Source: Schistocerca nitens (taxonomy: Eukaryota > Arthropoda > Insecta > Orthoptera > Acrididae). Taken from it: a stretch of DNA of 64,000 nt. The notes beneath the pieces were generated by a model. It had not been told where the DNA came from and did no database searches. It saw only the letters and a list, made by a program, of their open reading frames with translations. This document shows positions 1 to 11,925 of the stretch, piece after piece. Within the stretch, counting starts at the first letter, position 1. Every line of letters starts with the position of its first letter. The translations under genes were made by a program, and so were the position numbers. The stretch lies in NCBI RefSeq assembly GCF_023898315.1, contig NC_064622.1:168350178-168414177 (forward strand), in the 5' to 3' direction.

Positions 1-829
1 GCCTGCCAGATCACCTGACTTACCTCATTAACTTTTATTTATGGGGCTGGTTAAAGGAGAATGTGTATGTTACAAAGGTGAATATATGTGAAAAACTCAT
101 TGGTCGCATCACCTACACTGTTGCATGCATTAAGGTCTGCTGAGGTGATGTTCAGCCTGCAACAAAACACACCCTCCAACACTTTGACAAGTCCATTGAA
201 GTGAGTGGGGGACCTCTTGTAGGATGGACGAGTCATCTGTCTCACCATTTATTCCAACCACTACAGTGCTTACACAGCATTTCAATCTGTAATATTCACA
301 CTTGTCTTCATAATTATTCATAGATGTGTGTAGCCTTCAACACATTCCAATTCTGTAATGATCAAAATTTGGACACGTGTTCACAGGACTTTTTCAGTTT
401 ATTTTCCCATGCAGAATCATCTCACAAATTGTGTGACATTCCTCCTCAACCACCCAAATATAAAAATGGGCATGAGAGCATATTACCACTCTATCTCTTC
501 CACCTTAATCACTTTTTTTGTATGTTTGAACACAGTCTTGGAAAAACATTTGGTCTTTTATGGTACTGTAGTACACTTCACATCTTATGCACCTCCCTGT
601 GATGTGCATATCCTTGTCTCTTTCACCAATGTGGTACTACAGGTCCTGCCTCATGTTGCTGTGATCTTGGTCACACATGTACATTTTGTAAAGCAACACT
701 TGCATTCACAGCTTTCACTACACTAGATGCATTCCCTAGTAATTTGTTACTCACATTGGTGCTCCTATGTTGATGATGCGAAGAGTGGGAGGAATTTTAT
801 AACTGCCATACCCTGGTAAACTTATACTT

Positions 830-3700
830 TTTGTGCTGGGAAATGGTATTAGCAGCATTGTTTATTATTATCCATCATTCATTATTTACTATGAGTTCTT
901 AGAGTGGTTGATTAGACTCTGTCTGTTCCCTGATTTCATTATAGGCATCACAGTTACAGATAATGTGGTCAGTTGTTCCCGTATGACCACAATGACAGAC
1001 ATCATTGTCTTTCCTGCTAAACCGGTAGAGGTAAATTGTATATGGACTATATCCAATTAGATAATGTACCATCTCATAACTGTTCAGAAGTCCAGCTTTG
1101 GTTATTACCCTTTAGTCTAAGATCTGCACATCTTACTGCAAAGTCTAATGAGTAGATTCTGAGGAACACCAAAAAAGTTCAGTTGGCATTGTGCCAAAGG
1201 ATATAGGATTTCTATGTAATGAAAGTTGACCTTCAAGAAGCATGTATGTGATTTTCTGTGGGGCTATGGTTAATTTGTTGTTTATGCACCATCACTGCAT
1301 CCAGGAGAGGACCCCAGTCACCATTTCCTTCAGATCAGCTCTTGAGTTGCCTGATACCACAGCGAAGACACCAGCAGCATATGCCACCACTCCAACGGTT
1401 TGGTGATCTACTTCCAATTGGCATAATTGAGATTTTATTGCAAAATGTCTAAATACTGGTTTGCAAATTGACTCCTGTAGGCACCTTTTTGGTAGTTCTT
1501 TTTATTACCTTTTGTCTGCTGCCTGACCATTCCACAGTTCTATCCCAACAGTAATCTATAAAGCTGTAGTATAGATACTGAGGGACCTGCAGTTTACAGC
1601 ATCAGGCAAACAATGCGAGCCTTCATAAATTATCAAATGCTCCCATGATGTCAGTTAATATCGCCATTATGCATCTTTTGTTACATGTGTCTACTGTTTG
1701 GATGGCCTGGTTACATGCATTTCAGTGCATTTTGTAAAAGCTCCTTCTGTGTGACTTGCGTTTGGATGGGGATAGAAAAATTGTTGACTGCATAGTGAGA
1801 GAAAAATAATTTAATAATTTTGAAAATCAGATATGCCCACAATCTGAGAATGATTCTCAATGAAATTGTTAGTCTCAGCACATAAAAGAGATTTATATTA
1901 CAGAGAGAGGTACCAAAGGATTATTTTCTAGTGCCATACTTCATGATTATGGTTAATTTTATGATCTATAAAATATAATACCTGTCTCATTTTAGATTGG
2001 TATGCAGGAGGCAGAAGGCTTCCCTGAAGAGCTGACCTGGAGAAAACTATTTTTCCTTTCATGTTTTGACCATGAAATTGGAAAGTTAAAGTCTGCAAGC
2101 TCTTGAAAAGGAAGAGAATTATGCTCACTTAATTTTTACATATCACACAAGTAGCCATTTGGACACAGTCCAAGCCAGCCAGAAATTAATCCATTTTCAC
2201 TTACCTCCTTTTACAGCCTCAAAGTACAGCTAACTCCTTTGCCTTCCATATAGTAAAAGGGGCCACAGGACCATAATAATAATAACTATGTGCACTGATT
2301 TCTTCACTTGAATGGTTATTATTAAATAATGAATGAGTCATACTCACATCTGCCTGAGCTCTATTCAACCCTAAAAACAAGATCAAGCTTAATATATTTA
2401 CTGTTTTTCTACAGAGATCATAATGTTCCATATGACACTGAAATTATTGATTGTAACACTTCAGTTTCCCTTTCCTAAAACCAAACTGGCATTGATTAAG
2501 TCTGTAAAGCTCCTTGTGCCTGTCTCAGAGGAGCCTTTCCTGAATCTTTGCAACAGTATTAATTAAACAGACTGATCTATTGCTTTTTAGATTGGCCAGG
2601 ACTTTGTCCTTGGGCTTTTTTGTTGTAACAGTTTTTGCTAATTTCCAGCTAGCAGGCACTCTACCCATTATTATGGAATTGTTGGGTACTTATGCTTAGG
2701 AATGTCACAGTTTGTACATTTATTTGTTTGAGAACTTTGGCATGGGTTTTATCGAGTCCTAGAACTTTCTTGGCTTCCAATTTCATTATAGCTAGGGCTA
2801 TTTCTTCTTCAGTGAACAGTGTAGTTATTACACAAATTTTGTATTTATTGTTTAGCACAAATCTACATTGCACAGGGAGTTAGTAATCTTCTTGAACACC
2901 ATCCAGAAAGTGTTTGCCAAGCAGCTATTCAGCTGACTGTCTCCATTCATGAGTCTTTGATCCATCTTTGGTTTTCACTGTGGATAAAATGATAGATTTT
3001 TTTCTCTGTCTATGTTTTAAATGGTTTTCACCACACTTTGGTCTTCAGCTGGTTTCTCAGGTATATTTCCCATTGCAGCCAATAGGGCTGCTCTGATGGT
3101 AGCAGCTGGGGACTTCTGATCTCCCTTTTAACTTGCCTTGTGCATTGCCTAATGTCCAGCAGCTCAAGTGAGCATGGCATCTCCTGTAATTATGTGATAG
3201 CAGTTTTAGGGATACATTTGAGTTACATATTTTCTTATTATTTCTTGCAATGCTTGCACCCTTACGTCTACACTTTTTAGTATTCTACTGACATTTGATA
3301 CCGTTTCATGTAGCTTGTCACAATTTGCTTTCTTCAAGTTAAATCTTTCTGTTGTAATTAGGTTTTGATTGGTGTTATTTCTATTATTAATAATGACTTT
3401 AATTATATTGTGATTACTGCTGGTCAATCCAGAATTGACTGTCCACTTTGAAATTTTATTTACAGCTCTTCTTTTTGTGCAGTGCCTATGTTAGTAGCTA
3501 TGCCAGCTCTGCTGTCCCAGTCGATTCATCACTAATGGGTCAAGTTTTTGAATTATGTTTGAAACCATATGTCCTCTGCCATCCGTATGTCTGCTGTTAT
3601 CAAAATGTATTTACAATGAGTGTTATCTGCATCCCTGATTTTTCACTATATGGTTCACTGTGATGAGAGTATAGTGCATATCATATTCATGAGAATCTAT
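830..3700 (-). mobile_element. decayed R1/Jockey-like LINE
   Basis: Three blocks on the minus strand lie in the order expected for a non-LTR retrotransposon. At 3206-3427 the translation contains SSNHNIIKVII, which resembles the SDHN motif at the end of an apurinic-type endonuclease. At 2661-2873 it contains FTEEEIALAIMKLEAKKV, like the start of a reverse transcriptase domain. At about 905-1003 it contains VCHCGHTGTTDHIICNC, like the cysteine-histidine knuckle at the end of R1-type elements. Between these blocks stops and frameshifts are dense, so this is a relic. The clade (R1, LOA or Jockey) and both ends are uncertain. Nothing suggests activity. Confidence 0.45.
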
Positions 3701-4619
3701 TCACTTTTTTGATACAGAAGTGCAATAGAAGTCAAATCCTCACTACTCATTTCTGAGGTTTTGTTGATACCATTCTTTATAAGCACAATAACTGTTCTTG
3801 TATTTGCTAATCCAAGGATGTAGTTTATATCTGGGGGAACAGGGGAGCGCGTAACATTCCCAATTTATAGACAGGGCTCCTGGCTGCCCAACAGAATAGA
3901 AGGCGTAGTACATTGGTGACAAAATGTGAGCAGAGACATTATAAAGTAGGCTGTTCCAGCTTGAGTGGCCACCTGTGGATAGCCAGTTGCTCACAGGCAA
4001 GGGCGGGAGGGGGCGGGGTGCAAACAGTTGAGTCATGAGTAGCCAGCCAGCCTGGCTGTAGGGTACATGACCATATTACCCAGGGCTCACACCCATGAGC
4101 AGCAGTGGCTAAGTGACTCACACATGCATAGAATGCTTGCAGTTGTGTTATGTGACAGGTAGCCTTTACCAAATGCACCGGCCTCTGAGCGAGTTGTGGG
4201 GTCCTGTCCAGCACTCATGCCCAAGGGGCAGTACTGGAACAGCCTAACAGTAAAATACATAAACACTTAGTGTGCAGACCAACACAGAGATACTTCTGGA
4301 AACATAAAAGAGTGTTCTTTTCACTTCAATTTGCTATTTTTCTGGACACCAAGGAATTTGTGGTTTCATTAAATGCACATGTATTAAAGGCTATTATTTG
4401 GACATGTAGACCATTGTTACTTCAATGTACTGATAGATGATTGACAAATATTTTGAATAGTAACAGATCTAGTACCAAAATGTGAGGAAATCCTGATTAG
4501 AATTTGTTTAATTAATGTTGAGGCACATACTTTCTGAAAGAGAAAATTTATCTTCAATGCAGCCCCTCAATGAAATGAGGTGAAATTATCATATCTGTGA
4601 TTTATAGTATGTTATAGAT
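3701..4619. other. no gene recognised
   Basis: This stretch carries short open frames on both strands, including a Pro/His/Cys-rich frame at 3743-4214 (-), but none has a recognisable domain. The block at 3840-4220 is richer in G+C than its surroundings and may be an uncharacterised repeat. I see no splice, promoter or poly(A) arrangement that makes a gene model. Confidence 0.3.
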
Positions 4620-4935
4620 GAGATCTTCATCCAGACCCTGAAAGCCCAATGAATGATAACCAATGACCCTGTCATCCTCGGACACATGGAGTCATTCAGA
4701 TGCAGTGCGGAGGGGCATGTGGTCAGCACTCCAGTCTCTCAGCCATTTTGCCAACTTTCCAGATCTTTGAGTTGCTACTTCTCGATTGAAAATCTCCTCA
4801 ATTGGCGTCACAAGGCTAAATGGATCCCACACAAGTCCTCTCAACAAGGAAAAATCCTTGGCAGGGCTGGGAATTGAAGCTGAGCTCTTCTCATAGTAGC
4901 AATCTATGCTGGCCACTCGGCTACAGGTGTGGATA
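4620..4935 (-). repeat. SINE-like repeat
   Basis: The block has the texture of an arthropod tRNA-related SINE read on the minus strand. A degenerate box-B-like stretch lies near 4868-4880, and a box-A-like stretch (rich in ccactcggctac on the plus strand) lies near 4912-4925. It is old, and no target duplication was found. Open frames across it on both strands are fortuitous. Confidence 0.35.
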
Positions 4936-5793
4936 TTAGTATGTTATGGATTTGTGAAACTACTAATATTTACCAGTTTTCAGTGTCATTAGTACACACA
5001 GATTCTCTCCACTGGTGCTCTCAAGGTACCAGATAGTAGAAAGTTGACCGTCATTCCCATTTTGTTATAATACAATCTTACTGGTCAGTTGACAAATTTT
5101 AGGTACTAGGGGCTACATTTGTTTAGCCTGAGTATATTTGTACATATATAGCAAGCACAAATGAGTAAAAAATAATAGTCTGTTATCATTCTGTCACAAT
5201 GTTTTATTTGTCTTCCTGCTGTTTTATAGCATAACGACCACATGATGAACTTCTTTTTAACTTTATCTCGTATTTTTTCCTTGTCAGTTATAAAATGCAA
5301 AGTGAAATAGAAAATTAAAACTTTTACTCTGCCTTGAAGGAGTTATTTCATGTCAGAAATAAAAAAATAAGGCTCCACTGAAAGGTGCAATGATGCTCCT
5401 GAAGTCCTGGAATGTTGTTTCTGGTGTCATCAGTGTGGATTGGAGAGATGACAGGTATGCTGGAACATAAAACAAAGAAAGCCATTTGATGCTGAGTGAT
5501 GCACATAAGAGAACATTTTTTCATACAAGTGACAAATTGTTTGCCCCTCCCCCATTTTCCTTCTTCCGTATTAACTTAGTTGCTATTCCTTGAGCTGTTG
5601 GTAAGGCCTTTAAAAATAAACTGAAATCTATTAGTCTGGAAATGAGTTAATTTTGCTACTGATTATGATATATCCTGTGAACTAACTTGGTGTCAGGGGT
5701 GCCTCTAGTGCCCCTCTCAGCTTAGCATCCCAAGCGGCTACTTGTGCCTTAACTATAGGTGGGAGTAATGTTAACAATTTGAACCCCTTTGAA
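4936..5793. other. no gene recognised
   Basis: AT-rich intergenic or intronic sequence with no recognised coding domain, RNA gene or long repeat. The last part (about 5690-5793) leads into the truncated 3' side of RTE copy 1. Confidence 0.3.
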
Positions 5794-7786
5794 AACTGAT
5801 AGTTCGATAATTTTCATATCTGTCAACACCTGCTTTCTTTGGGATTGGGATTATTATATTCTTCTTGAAGTCTGAGGGTATTTTGCCTGTTTCATACATC
5901 TTTCTCACTAGATGGTAGAGTTTTGTTAGGCCTGGCTCTCCCAAAGCTGTCAGTAGTTCTAATGGAATGTTGTCTACCCCCACGGCCTTGTTTTGACTTA
6001 GGTCTTTCAGTGCTCTGTCAAACTCATCACGCAGTATCATATCTCCTATTTCATCTTCGTCTACATTCTCTTCCATTTCCATAATATTGTCCTCAAGAAC
6101 ATCGCCCTTGTATAGACCCTCTATATACTCTTTCCACCTTTCTGCTTTCCCTTATTTGCTTAGAACTGGGCTTCCATCTGAGCTCTTGATATTCATGCAA
6201 GTGGGTCTCTTTTCTCCAAAGGTCTCTTTAATTTTCCTGTAGGCAGTATCTATCTTACCCCTAGTGATACACACCACTACATCCTTTCATTTGTCCCCTA
6301 GCCATCCCTGCTTAGCTATTTTGCACTTCCTGTCGATCGAATTTTTGAGACGTTTGTATTCGTTTTTGCCTGCTTCATTTACTGCATTTTTATATTTTCT
6401 CCTTTCATCAATTAAATTCAATATCTCTTCTGTTACCCAAGGATTTCTATTAGCCCTCGCCTTTTTACCTACTTGACCCTCTGCTACCTTCACTATTTCA
6501 TCTCTCAAAGCTATCCATTCTTCTTCTACTGTATTTCTTTCCCCCATTCTTGTCAATCGGTCCCTAATGCTCTCCCTGAAGCTCTCTACATCCTCTGGTT
6601 CTTTCAGTTACCTTGGTCCCATCTCCTCAAATTCCCACTTTTTTGCAGTTTCTTCAGTTTTAATCTGCAGTTCATAACCAATAGATTGTGGTCAGAGTCC
6701 ACATCTGCCCCTGGAAATGTCTTACAATTTAAAACCTGGTTCCTGAATCTCTGTCTTACTATTATATAATCTATCTAAGACCTTCCAGTATCTCCAGGCT
6801 TCTTCCATGTATACAACCTTCTTTCATGATTCTTGAACCAAATGTTAGCTATGATTAAGTTATGCTTTGTGCAAAATTCAACCAGGTGGCTTCCTCTTTC
6901 GTTCCTTAGCCCCATTCCATATTCACCTACTATGTTTCCTTCTCTTCCTTTTCCTACTATCGAGTTCCAGTCACCTATGACTATTACATTTCATCTCCCT
7001 TCACTATATGAATAATTTCTTTTATCTCATCGTACATTTCATCAATCTTTTCGTCATCTGCGGAGATAGTTGGCATATAAACTTGTACTACGGTGGTAGG
7101 CGTGGGCTTCATATCTGTCTTGGCCACAATAATGCATTCACTACGCTGTTTGTAGTAGCTCACCCACATTCCTATTTTCTTATTCATTATTAAACCTACT
7201 CCTGCATTACCCCTATTTTATTTTGTATTTCTAACCCTGTATTCACCTGACCAGATGTCTTGTTCCTCCTGCCACCGAACTTCACTAGTTACCACTATAT
7301 CTAACTTTAACCTATCCATTTCCCTTTTTAAATTTTCTAACCTACCTGCCCGATTAAGGGATCTGACATTCCACACTCCTGATAACAACGTCCTCCTGAG
7401 TAGTCCCCACCCAAAGATCTGAATGGGGGACTATTTTACCTCTGGAATATTTTACCCAAGAGGACGCCATCATTATTTAACCATAGATTAAAGCTGCAGG
7501 CCCTCAGTAAAAATTACGGCTGTAGTTTCCCCTTGCTTTCAGCCATTCGCAGTACCAGCACAGCATGGCCGTTTTGGTTAGTGTTACAAGGCCAGATCAG
7601 TCAATCATCCAGACTGTTGCCCCTGCAACTACTGAAAAGGCTGCTGCCCCTCTTCAGTATTCACATGTTTGTCTGGCCTCTCAACAGATACCCCTCCGTT
7701 GTGGTTGCACCTACGGTATGGCTAGGCTATCTGTATCGCTGAGGCAAGCAAGCCTCCCCACCAACGGCAAGGTCCATGGTTCATGA
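5794..7786 (-). mobile_element. RTE-like LINE copy 1, 3'-truncated
   Basis: This block aligns by eye with the central and 5' parts of the fuller copy at 38735-42025. It covers the reverse transcriptase start (KNIIIPIPKKAGVDRYENYR, 5771-6082), the linker (6287-6556), the endonuclease (6984-7187) and the 5' end (ending near ccatggttcatg at 7770-7783). The 3' part, including the reverse transcriptase catalytic core and the GTT-rich tail, is missing. The break is at about 5794, just after the aactgatagttcg junction. Stops and frameshifts separate the blocks, so it is a dead copy. Open plus-strand frames here are shadows of the family. Confidence 0.85.
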
Positions 7787-9539
7787 GAGGGGGGAGGGGG
7801 GGAGGGGTATAGAATTATTCTTCCTGAGTGTTACCTTGAACACGAATCTCCTATGCTCACTAGAAGAATTAGTAGTGTCACAGAAGTGTTGAATCTCAGT
7901 GGAGCAAACGCTTCAGTATTTCCATCAGTATTGTCATAGACAGCATAATGGTATCATGACTATAAGTGTCACAGTTTCCAGTAATTTAGTGGTTTTGATG
8001 TGATTTATGTGACCTTCTAAATTAGATGAAACCAGTATGTCCATCAGAGTCACCAGTTTATTAGACACCCTTTAGGTGGAATACCAATATGAATAAAGAA
8101 TAATTAAGGGTGCATAAGAGTAATGTGTTACTAATTAAATGAGGAAAAAATTATTGAAGGATGAAGGAATGAAGTGTCGCAAAATAATAGGCTCATGTTC
8201 GAGTAGAATTTTAGAAGTCTTCCCTTGTTAAAACAAGAGGTGAGGAAAGCAGAGCAATATGCACCCGTTGGGCAGAATGCCAACAAGGAAGGACTGCTGA
8301 TGGTATATGTTAAGTCATCACAAGATAGAGGTAATTCATACACACTGTAAGAGCTGAGTGTCCAAAGTGCCAATAAAACAGAATGACATCACAGAGAGAG
8401 GAGGATGCTGTCACTGTGTTAACCATACAGAATCCAGTAACAAGCCATAAGTCAGATGTAAGAATGGTTATTCAGAGCACCTATGCTGCATAAGATATCC
8501 TCCACTTTTTCTGAAAGATCAAGTTAAGATGCCTTTCAGCTACAGCTGAAGCATCCAGAAATCTGACCAGTCATGAAAAGCTGGTGAAGTGAATTCATCA
8601 TCACCAAGCATTAGCAACACACTCGAGGCAGCTCCTTTATAAATATTACTCCTGTCCAATGGCTTGATATACTTGTACTCAGTTCACAGTTGACAAACTT
8701 GTGGGTAGGATGTGTGTCTTTACATCCTGTAACTGTTAAGACCAACTTTAAAGTCTGATGGAACAGCGAGTCCTACCAGGTGGACTTTGCCACTGCAAGC
8801 CACAGTGCTGCCATTCGAGTAAAGGCTAATGGGAAGCTGTGGGTGACATTTACCATCAGGCCTTCTAGAGGCCTAATTGGTAGACCAGGGAGCAGTCAGT
8901 AATCATCATTTCGGAGTGACATGCCACAACCACTACCCATCTTCCATTCCTGCAGACATACTCTGATGCTGTGGGCCTGACTCCTGCTGGAGGCTGCAGA
9001 GCGACCCAGTCTGATGCCATACACTCTGTGCAGGGTCAGTGGGTACTTAACAGGGCACAGTCTATGATGTCAACGAGAGTGCTCTTGTAACCCACTGCCC
9101 CGTGCTGCTAATACCAGAGGCAGTGCAGACAACACCAGCAATGCTGTGGCCAACATGCTATTACATCACAGGTTGCCGAGTACGCACCCCCACAATTGCA
9201 ATGGCTGAGACAGTGAAGTGCATGTTTAATGTGTCAGCATACTGTGGCACAGCTAGCACCCTGCTGCCTGCCAGCAGGTGTGAATGAAGACAAAATGCAT
9301 TTTGGAACAATAAATGATTGTTTATTAATTAGGTTTTATTAGCGTGTTTGGGTACAGAGCAGGATGTCTCGCACCAAGCCACTCTTCTTTCATGCGTGAG
9401 AGCTGATAGTCTGGCTGGATCCTGAGCTTGATGACCCAATACTGTCACCTAATGTACTGTCCAGACTCCAGACATTTACCCTACTATCCGTGACTGTAGT
9501 AATAATGAGTTACAAGTGGAATCAGTCATCTGATACAAA
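7787..9539. other. no gene recognised
   Basis: A short G-run (7780-7806) follows the RTE copy, and then about 1.7 kb without a recognised element. The part at 8740-9300 is less AT-rich and has a small open frame (9102-9287, +) without domain features. An AATAAA at about 9308 could be chance. Confidence 0.3.
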
Positions 9540-10050
9540 TACTTGTCTGTATCAATTTGTAGAGATATATCACACAGGCTCAGTCACAGGTAAAGTTGGT
9601 GACAGATGTTTGGCTAATAGCCAGGATACTGGGAAAAATGCAATTGGACTACACAGGGTATAGCTTACGAAATATTGTGCTACCCATCCCAGAATAATGT
9701 TGAAGTGTGTGTGACCAACAGCAGATATGACTTACGGATGATATTGAACTGTACAAGGAAGAGCAGCACAAATGTTCACAAGTTTGTTAGAACCACAGGA
9801 GAATGTCACAGAGATGCTGAAATACCTGAATTAACAGGTCCTTGAAGAAGAACACTGATCAACCTGTGTAAGCCAATTGATAAAGTTTCAAGAACCACAA
9901 CTAAGTGAGGAATCCAGGAATCTACTGGAAACCCCTAATATTGCTTCTGTCATGACTGTGAATACAGGATTAGCCTTATTACAGTGTGCACATAGTCATC
10001 TAAGAAATCATTCTTCATGTTCTCCCAACACACAGGGATCAGGAAAGCAA
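9540..10050 (+). mobile_element. CR1/Jockey-like LINE 3' fragment
   Basis: The text from about 9770 to 10030 matches, with divergence, the region at 19240-19480 that ends the LINE at 17240-19680. It has the same succession of 'gagatgctgaa', 'tttcaaga', 'gaatccaggaatctactg' and 'aatcattcttc'. This is the C-terminal end of the reverse transcriptase open frame plus the start of the 3' untranslated region. All frames are broken, and only the 3' end is present, as expected for 5'-truncated LINE insertion. Confidence 0.55.
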
Positions 10051-10803
10051 AGGTAGGGCAGGTGTCCCAATCAAGGGAGGCAGGGACCTGGGAGAACATA
10101 GGCTGTTACAACAATTCCTATAACCAACAAGTTTGAGATACTCTCTTCCACCAAAACTGAAATTGAGCCACTGAGACTCACTTCACCTGTTTGGAAATCT
10201 AATGGTTGCCATGCCACTGGGAGGTAAATGCAAAAGGGTGGGTGTCTGTTAACATATAGTGTGTATGAAATTAGTTGTAACTTTTGAAAGTTCAGCATGG
10301 AATGATTGGAGGGAAGTGTAGTTGTAGACATGTGGTGAGTGTGTTAGCAGGTGATGATGATGCCAGGCCTACTTGGTGCAGAACCTGTCAAGCTTGCTTG
10401 ACTGTGTGAAAAGCAAGCGGCATGAGTTGGCCAATCTGTGATCTTCCTCAAATGATTTTAAAGAAACTATTCAATAATAATCTCTGATTCTCACACCTCA
10501 TAGCTTATTTTGTCAGCTTCATGATAACTGCCTATCGTGTCACTAATGGTCATAGTTATTGTGATATTTTGATATTAGGTAAACCACTGCAAGTGCAAAA
10601 TATGGGTCGCTATGAATCTGTGTTTGGTATGTGTTATGTCATATGTTGCTGCACATGGGATGTAGATAACACGTTGCATTATATACGAAAGCCTGTGAAA
10701 GAGGAAGAATGAAATATTCACAAACCCCTTGTATCTCATAAATAGTCTGAGATATTGAAACACAATTTTGGTGAATGACAGCATATGATTAATATTTAAA
10801 ACT

Positions 10804-11090
10804 ATAACAGAGAAGGTAAGTTGCTACTCACCATATAGCAGAGATGCTGAGTTGTGATAAGCAAATAAAAAAAAAATAAAAATAAAAAAAAAATAAAAAA
10901 AAAATAAAAAAAAACACAATTAAAGCTTTCGGCCATTAAGGCCATTAAATTAAAGCTTTTGGCCTTAATGGCCATAATGGCCAAAGCTTTAATTGTGTGA
11001 ATCTTTTTGTTGTGCCTATCGCGACTCAGCATCTCTGCTATATGGTGAGTAGCAACTTTCCTTCTCTGGTATTGTTACATTCCATCCTGG
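10804..11090. repeat. inverted terminal repeats of the Penelope-like element
   Basis: The left half (about 10806-10945) is the reverse complement of the right half (about 10950-11075). The shared text covers agagaaggtaagttgctact, the ctgag/ctcag block and the acacaattaaagcttt block. An A-rich tract (10866-10914) expands the left arm. Head-to-head terminal repeats at one end of a Penelope-like copy are a known by-product of its integration. Confidence 0.75.
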
Positions 11091-11925
11091 AATTTCCATT
11101 GTTTGATTTTTGCCTGACGGCTTTTCTTCGGTCCTAACCCTGTGCTGTTTTCCTTTGTAACTACTTTCTTTTGCATCTGCTGTACTCAATGTCCACCCTT
11201 CTTTCTTTTCTTCCCTGTGTTTCTCTTGTTGCCTTACGAACCACACTGCACGCTCTACTTATGAGACACACTGTACCAACCGTCTCGACAGCGAGCAACA
11301 GATGGCCTCAAGACCACGCTGATTGTTAGTGCAGCATCTTAGGTTCCACATTACTCCCGCCGATATAATGAAGGCCATACCTTCAAACTGATCACATTCC
11401 CTGTGCCAGTTCCCGGATTTTTGCATGTTATCTCCCGCACTTTTCCGGTGCCACACGATCTTATATCTCTAACTACGAACCTCTCCCCACCCCCCACATT
11501 TTCGCTGTTCTATGCCTGTTCGCTCCCACTAAATCCACCTTGTCCAGTCACATCTGCCGTCCCCCTTACGCTTATCCGCCCTTAAACCTGCTACCCACTG
11601 TAATATACATTTATTATTGATTAGTTATTCTCTACTTTGACCTTTGTGACTTCTCACAAATTTTAGTGAGTTTTCACCTTCCACTATCACCGTCTTCCTC
11701 AGATTTCATCTCGTTTTTTCCCCCCTTGTGCACTCATTTCGTACTTTTCACACGTATTTGGGTGTATTTTTGCGTAATTTTTCGGACGTAATTCTACTTT
11801 CTTACATAATTTTTCGCATTTTTTGCACCACCGTGGATCCTTGCTCCTTCCATCTGCGTCAATACAGAAAAGTTTCCTTATCCCTAGCCAGATACTAGTC
11901 CCACATACTGTTCCTCCATAGCTGC

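Noticed and set aside
3743-4214. Overlapping minus-strand frames with several Cys and His
   Set aside because: No spacing fits a zinc finger or other domain, and no gene signals flank them.
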